Origin: SZUA-36 sp964650905
GTDB taxonomy: Bacteria; Pseudomonadota; Gammaproteobacteria; Xanthomonadales; SZUA-36
NCBI GenBank assembly: GCA_964650905.1
Contig: CAZYVH010000068.1
Coordinates: 1-16,723, forward strand
Direction of reading: 5' to 3'
DNA length: 16,723 nt
Both the position numbers and the translations under genes were made by a program. The number at the start of each line of letters is the position of its first letter. The stretch's first letter is position 1. Below the pieces are notes generated by a model. That model did no database searches, was not told the DNA's origin, and worked only from the letters and a program-made list of their open reading frames with translations. This document shows, in pieces, positions 13,471-16,723 of the stretch.

Positions 13471-13536
13471 TTTCTTTATTTTAACAAGTAAAAAAACAAA
13501 CTGGTGTCATTTCTACCGCTAAAACCTACACTTCAA

Positions 13537-13582
13537 GGGGGTCAGGTTGAACTAAATCTCCGATTTATTCAACCTGACCCCC
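13537..13582. repeat. Palindromic repeat, copy 2
   Basis: A perfect 15-bp stem (arms 13537-13551 and 13568-13582, GGGGGTCAGGTTGAA and its complement) encloses a 16-base loop with TCTCCGATTTA. It begins six bases beyond the stop of paaJ, where it could also protect or end that transcript, although no T run follows. It is the closer-to-perfect relative of the copy at 12451-12494. Confidence 0.78.
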
Positions 13583-13588
13583 GTTACA

Positions 13589-14794
13589 TTAAACCCGCTC
13601 AATGATGATGGCGATACCCTGGCCGACACCGATGCACATCGTACACAGGGCGTAACGGCCCTGCGTGCGTTGTAGCTGGTACATCGCTGTTGTAACCAGC
13701 CGTGCGCCGCTCATGCCGAGGGGGTGGCCGAGTGCGATGGCGCCCCCATTGGGATTGACGTGTGTGGCATCGTCGGGCAGGCCAAGCAGACGCAGGCAGG
13801 CCAATGATTGTGCGGCAAAGGCTTCGTTGAGTTCGATGACATCCATCTCATCGAGGCTCAAACCGGCGAGTTTGAGAACTTTTTTGCTCGCATCCACAGG
13901 ACCGATCCCCATCAAACGTGGTGCGACCCCGGCGGTGGCCATGGCCAGCACACGTGCTTTGGGTTCCAGGCCATGCTGCCGGACAGCAGCTTCCGAGGCC
14001 AGCAGCAGTGCACAGGCGCCATCATTGATGCCACTGGCGTTACCGGCTGTAACACTGCCGTTTTCGCGAAATGGTGTGGGTAGCTTTGCCAGGCCTGCCA
14101 GGGTGCTGCCGGCACGCGGGTGTTCGTCCTGTGAAAACTCCAGGGGTTCCTGTTTGCGCCGCGCTACGCTGACCGGGATGATCTCGGTGGCGAAATGACC
14201 GGCTATCTGTGCTGCGACCGTGCGTTGCTGGCTGCGCAGCGCGTAGCCATCCTGGTCTTCACGGCTGATGTTGAATTCCGTAGCGACGTTCTCGGCGGTC
14301 TCGGGCATTGAATCCACACCGTACTGGGCCTTCATCAGACGGTTAACAAAACGCCAGCCCATGGTGGTGTCATAGATTTCCGTTTTGCGGCTAAAGGCCG
14401 TGCCGGCCTTGGGTGTAACGAACGGCGCACGGCTCATGGCCTCCACACCACCGGCGATCATCAGGCTGGCTTCGCCACAGCGAATGGTCCTGGCGGCACT
14501 GCCGACGGCATCCATGCCTGAGCCACAGAGGCGGTTTAAGGTCACGGCGGCCACATTCTCCGGCAAGCCTGCCAGTAAAGTGCTCATCCTCGCGACGTTG
14601 CGGTTGTCCTCGCCCGCCTGGTTGGCGCAACCGTAGTAGACGTCATCGGTCGCGGACCAGTCGACCTGGGGGTTCCTGTCCGTCAATGCCCTGATGGGCA
14701 GGGCCGCCAGGTCATCAGCGCGGATCGAGGACAGGCTGCCGCCGTAACGGCCGATGGGGGTGCGGATAGCGTCACAGATATAGGCTGCATTCAT
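13589..14794 (-). CDS. paaJ: 3-oxoadipyl-CoA/3-oxo-5,6-dehydrosuberyl-CoA thiolase PaaJ
   Basis: PaaJ makes the two thiolytic cleavages of the phenylacetyl-CoA pathway, giving acetyl-CoA and finally succinyl-CoA. The 401-residue protein has the same length as E. coli PaaJ and aligns throughout. The catalytic set is intact: Cys90 in NRLCGSGMDA takes the acyl group, His357 in GGAIALGHPLGMSGAR and Cys387 in CTMCIGVGQG act in deprotonation. CANQAGEDNRNVARM near residues 56-70 and MSRAPFV are typical of the oxoadipyl-CoA branch. The start ATG overlaps the paaI stop by four bases. It is the last gene of the paaG-paaI-paaJ operon. PcaF is nearly identical in family; the neighbours decide for PaaJ. 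Confidence 0.95.
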   Translation of the reverse strand: MNAAYICDAIRTPIGRYGGSLSSIRADDLAALPIRALTDRNPQVDWSATDDVYYGCANQAGEDNRNVARMSTLLAGLPENVAAVTLNRLCGSGMDAVGSAARTIRCGEASLMIAGGVEAMSRAPFVTPKAGTAFSRKTEIYDTTMGWRFVNRLMKAQYGVDSMPETAENVATEFNISREDQDGYALRSQQRTVAAQIAGHFATEIIPVSVARRKQEPLEFSQDEHPRAGSTLAGLAKLPTPFRENGSVTAGNASGINDGACALLLASEAAVRQHGLEPKARVLAMATAGVAPRLMGIGPVDASKKVLKLAGLSLDEMDVIELNEAFAAQSLACLRLLGLPDDATHVNPNGGAIALGHPLGMSGARLVTTAMYQLQRTQGRYALCTMCIGVGQGIAIIIERV

Positions 14795-15282
14795 GATTGG
14801 TTGGATTTCCTTGCTGGTATTTCAAAGCCGAGTGTATCGAGGTCGGCATAGGTAATCAGCGGCTTGCCGCGGTTCGAGGAACGGCCGTGGAAGACGGCGA
14901 TGGTTTTCTCGACCTGGTTGGTCACCTGGACCACGTAGCTGCCGGTATTGCGGGTCATGGCCATTTCAAAGGCGTGGGCACACAGGCGGTCGTCTTTGAG
15001 CGCCGGACGCAGGTATTCGATATGGCAAGCCATGGCGTAGGCCACCACGTTGTGGGAATTGCACGCCAATGCAAAGGCGGTATCGGCCAGCGTGAAAATC
15101 AACCCGCCGTGACAGATTTCATGACCATTGACCATGTCTTCGCGCACATCCATGTAAACGGTGGCATGCCCGGCGGTCATTTTATCGATTGTGATGCCAA
15201 ATCCGGCCGAGGCCCGGTCGTGGGCCAGTAGTGCCTTGCCGCACAGTCCGGCCAACGTGTCCTTGTCCAGTGTCTCAAGCAT
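14791..15282 (-). CDS. paaI: Hydroxyphenylacetyl-CoA thioesterase PaaI
   Basis: A hotdog-fold thioesterase that frees CoA from ring-hydroxylated phenylacetyl-CoA and other blocked intermediates. The 163-residue protein shows the family active-site helix: NGHEICHGGLIFTLADTAFA with Asn52 and Asp67, the same spacing as Asn46 and Asp61 in E. coli PaaI, and then ACNS. It is about 20 residues longer than the E. coli protein, partly at the N-terminus, where MLETLDKDTLAGLCGKALLAHD has no catalytic role I can see. It starts six bases after the paaG stop with GGGGAATGATG upstream and ends overlapping paaJ. Likely a tetramer in the cytosol, as in the family. Confidence 0.93.
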   Translation of the reverse strand: MLETLDKDTLAGLCGKALLAHDRASAGFGITIDKMTAGHATVYMDVREDMVNGHEICHGGLIFTLADTAFALACNSHNVVAYAMACHIEYLRPALKDDRLCAHAFEMAMTRNTGSYVVQVTNQVEKTIAVFHGRSSNRGKPLITYADLDTLGFEIPARKSNQS

Positions 15283-15288
15283 GATTCA

Positions 15289-16080
15289 TCATTCCCCTTT
15301 AAATACCGGCGGGCGTTTTTCCATGAACGCGGTGACACCCTCGCGGTAGTCTTCGCTCTGCCCGAGTTCCTGCATGGCTTGCTGTTCCAGGTCTGTTTGC
15401 TCCACCAGGGTGTGGCTAGCGGATTCGTTCAGTAGTTTTTTGATCCGCCCCAGTGCCCGGGTGGGCTGGGTGGCGAGATGCCGGGCCATTTTCTGCGCTT
15501 CTTCGTGCAGCTTGTCATCGTCAATGCATTTCCAGATCAGACCCCATTCTTCAGCCGTGTCAGCGCTTAAACGGTCACCGAGCATAGCCAGGCCTTTGGC
15601 TCTTGCCAGCCCTACGGCACGCGGCAGGTTCCAGGTGCCACCGGAATCGGGTACCAGGCCGATTTTGCAAAAAACCTGGATAAAGCTGGCGCTACGTGCG
15701 GCCAGCACGATGTCGCAGGCCAGCGCCAGGCTGGAACCGGCACCCGCAGCCACACCGTTGACCGCGCAGATGACCGGCTTGGGCAGGTTCATGATGCTGC
15801 GGATCAGCGGGTTGTAGTTTTTTTTCACGGATTCGCCCAAGTCAGGCGCACCACTATGAGTTGATACAGCCCGGTCACCGAGATCCTGCCCGGCGCAAAA
15901 ACCACGCCCGGCACCGGTAATCACCAGGCAACGGATATTGGCATCGTCCCTGACCGTGTGCATGACCGCGCGGATTTCTGCGTGCATTTGAGTGGTGAAG
16001 CTGTTGAGTGCTTTTGGACGGTTTAGTGTCAGAGTTGCCACACCTGACTCGATATCAAATTCAATGGTGTTGTTGCCCAT
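15289..16080 (-). CDS. paaG: 1,2-epoxyphenylacetyl-CoA isomerase PaaG
   Basis: PaaG, a crotonase-fold enzyme, converts the epoxide made by PaaABCE into the seven-membered oxepin-CoA, and also shifts a double bond later in the path. The 263-residue protein (E. coli 262) matches along its length: LNRPKALNSF (19-28), the oxyanion-hole segments GAGRGFCAGQDL (56-67) and NGVAAGAGSSLALA, and Asp145 in GLVPDSGGTW, the acidic residue kept in PaaG-type isomerases. The frame is open upstream to 16191, but the ATG at 16080 has AGGA about eight bases before it and homology begins there. First gene of paaG-paaI-paaJ and divergent from paaY, with a predicted PaaX operator between. Confidence 0.95.
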   Translation of the reverse strand: MGNNTIEFDIESGVATLTLNRPKALNSFTTQMHAEIRAVMHTVRDDANIRCLVITGAGRGFCAGQDLGDRAVSTHSGAPDLGESVKKNYNPLIRSIMNLPKPVICAVNGVAAGAGSSLALACDIVLAARSASFIQVFCKIGLVPDSGGTWNLPRAVGLARAKGLAMLGDRLSADTAEEWGLIWKCIDDDKLHEEAQKMARHLATQPTRALGRIKKLLNESASHTLVEQTDLEQQAMQELGQSEDYREGVTAFMEKRPPVFKGE

Positions 16081-16109
16081 AATATTTTTCCTGCTGCCAA
16101 GCTGCGAAA

Positions 16110-16148
16110 GGATACAAAATGGGGCAAAGAAATGATAGTTGTGTATCA
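16110..16148. promoter_or_regulatory. Predicted PaaX operator between paaG and paaY
   Basis: GGATAC (16110-16115) and GTATCA (16143-16148) are separated by 27 bases, just as the site ahead of paaA, with one mismatch in the left arm. The longer half-sites GATACAAA and GTGTATCA are identical in both sites. A second symmetry, ATGATA-GTTGTG-TATCAT (16132-16149), overlaps the right arm. One operator here could serve paaG and paaY, which diverge. Confidence 0.68.
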
Positions 16149-16183
16149 TACTATTTTGTTCAGCAGACCAAGGTGCTCTCCAA

Positions 16184-16723
16184 ATGCCCATTTACAGTCT
16201 TGAAGGTATCACCCCGGTGGTCCATCCCGATGCGCATGTCCATGAAACCGCTGTGCTGATCGGTGATGTTATTATTGCTGCGGACTGTTATATCGGTCCC
16301 AATGCATCACTGCGGGGAGATTTTGGCCGCATCATCGTGGGGCAGGGCGCCAACGTCCAGGATACCTGTGTGATGCACACCTTTCCCGGCAAGGACTGTA
16401 TCATCGAGCGTGACGGCCACATCGGTCATGGCGCGGTGTTGCATGGTTGCCGTATTGGCGCCAACGCGATGGTCGGAATGAACGCGGTGGTAATGGACGA
16501 TGCTGTGATTGGTGAATCTTCGATCATCGGCGCCACCGCATTTGTGGCCTCCGGGTTCAAGTGCCCACCCCGCAGCCTGGTACTGGGTGTGCCGGCCAGG
16601 GTCAAACGGGCGCTTGCAGATGAGGAAGTGGCCTGGAAAAGCCGGGGGACACAGGAATACCAGCAACTGACCGGTCGTTGTCATGCGTCCCTGGTGCGGG
16701 CCGAACCCCTGACTGAGGTTGAA
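16184..16723 (+). CDS. paaY: PaaY, hexapeptide-repeat thioesterase (cut by window edge)
   Basis: A left-handed beta-helix protein of the gamma-carbonic-anhydrase family, reported as a thioesterase that removes toxic dead-end CoA esters of the phenylacetate pathway. The 180 codons here are open to the window end without a stop; E. coli PaaY has 196 residues, so about 15 are missing. MPIYSLEGITPVV begins as in E. coli. Hexapeptide repeats with His ligands are seen (IGPNASLRGDFG, NVQDTCVMH, GHIGHGAVLHG), then GMNAVVMDDAVIG and a C-terminal helix with WKSRGTQEYQQL. AAGGTG lies eight bases before the ATG. It is divergent from paaG. The order beyond the window is unknown; paaK or paaZ could follow. 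Confidence 0.93.
   Translation, partial: MPIYSLEGITPVVHPDAHVHETAVLIGDVIIAADCYIGPNASLRGDFGRIIVGQGANVQDTCVMHTFPGKDCIIERDGHIGHGAVLHGCRIGANAMVGMNAVVMDDAVIGESSIIGATAFVASGFKCPPRSLVLGVPARVKRALADEEVAWKSRGTQEYQQLTGRCHASLVRAEPLTEVE

Noticed and set aside
12451..13582. The two palindromes as ordinary intrinsic terminators
   Set aside because: Neither is followed by a T run on either strand, and their near identity including loop bases points to a repeat family, although an effect on paaJ mRNA ends is possible.
13665..14198. A 177-codon plus-strand frame antisense to paaJ
   Set aside because: paaJ is collinear with its E. coli homologue; the antisense reading is compositionally odd and unlike any known protein.
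15374..15817. A 147-codon plus-strand frame antisense to paaG
   Set aside because: Serine- and alanine-rich shadow of a certain gene.

Overview
The window most likely comes from a gammaproteobacterium. The dapA-bamC pair is arranged as in that group, the ferredoxin is of the Azotobacter FdI type, and the aerobic phenylacetyl-CoA (paa) proteins read close to the Escherichia coli ones. A persulfide dioxygenase beside an ArsR-type regulator with two well-spaced cysteines suggests the cell handles sulfide or polysulfide. No species is claimed.

Layout. 177-1719 (+) holds dapA and the lipoprotein gene bamC. fdxA (1734-2057, -) converges on them. 2058-2510 is a non-coding stretch ahead of a DUF302 gene (2511-2909, +). 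A FadL-type outer-membrane porin gene (2963-4333, -) follows. Next is a divergent pair, an ArsR regulator (4506-4835, -) and a persulfide dioxygenase (4934-5797, +). From 12363 down to 5794 on the minus strand runs a tight operon, paaA-paaB-paaC-paaD-paaE-paaX plus a bifunctional enoyl-CoA hydratase/3-hydroxyacyl-CoA dehydrogenase. Between 12451 and 13582 lies an AT-richer island bounded by two near-identical palindromes. It carries what looks like the 3' tail of a type I-E cas6e gene and a HigB/HigA-like toxin-antitoxin pair with its own palindromic operator. Beyond it is a second minus-strand paa operon, paaG-paaI-paaJ (16080-13589), divergent from paaY (16184 to the window edge, +).

How the genes work together. 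Phenylacetyl-CoA is epoxidised by PaaABCE (PaaD helps mature the complex) and isomerised to the oxepin by PaaG. After ring hydrolysis the chain is beta-oxidised, plausibly by the bifunctional enzyme in place of separate PaaF and PaaH, and cleaved by the thiolase PaaJ. PaaI and PaaY are thioesterases that release CoA from dead-end intermediates. The ligase PaaK and ring hydrolase PaaZ are not in the window. PaaX is the repressor. Two matching sites, GATAC-N27-GTATCA, sit in front of paaA and between paaG and paaY; I predict they are the PaaX operators that tie the two halves of the split cluster into one regulon.
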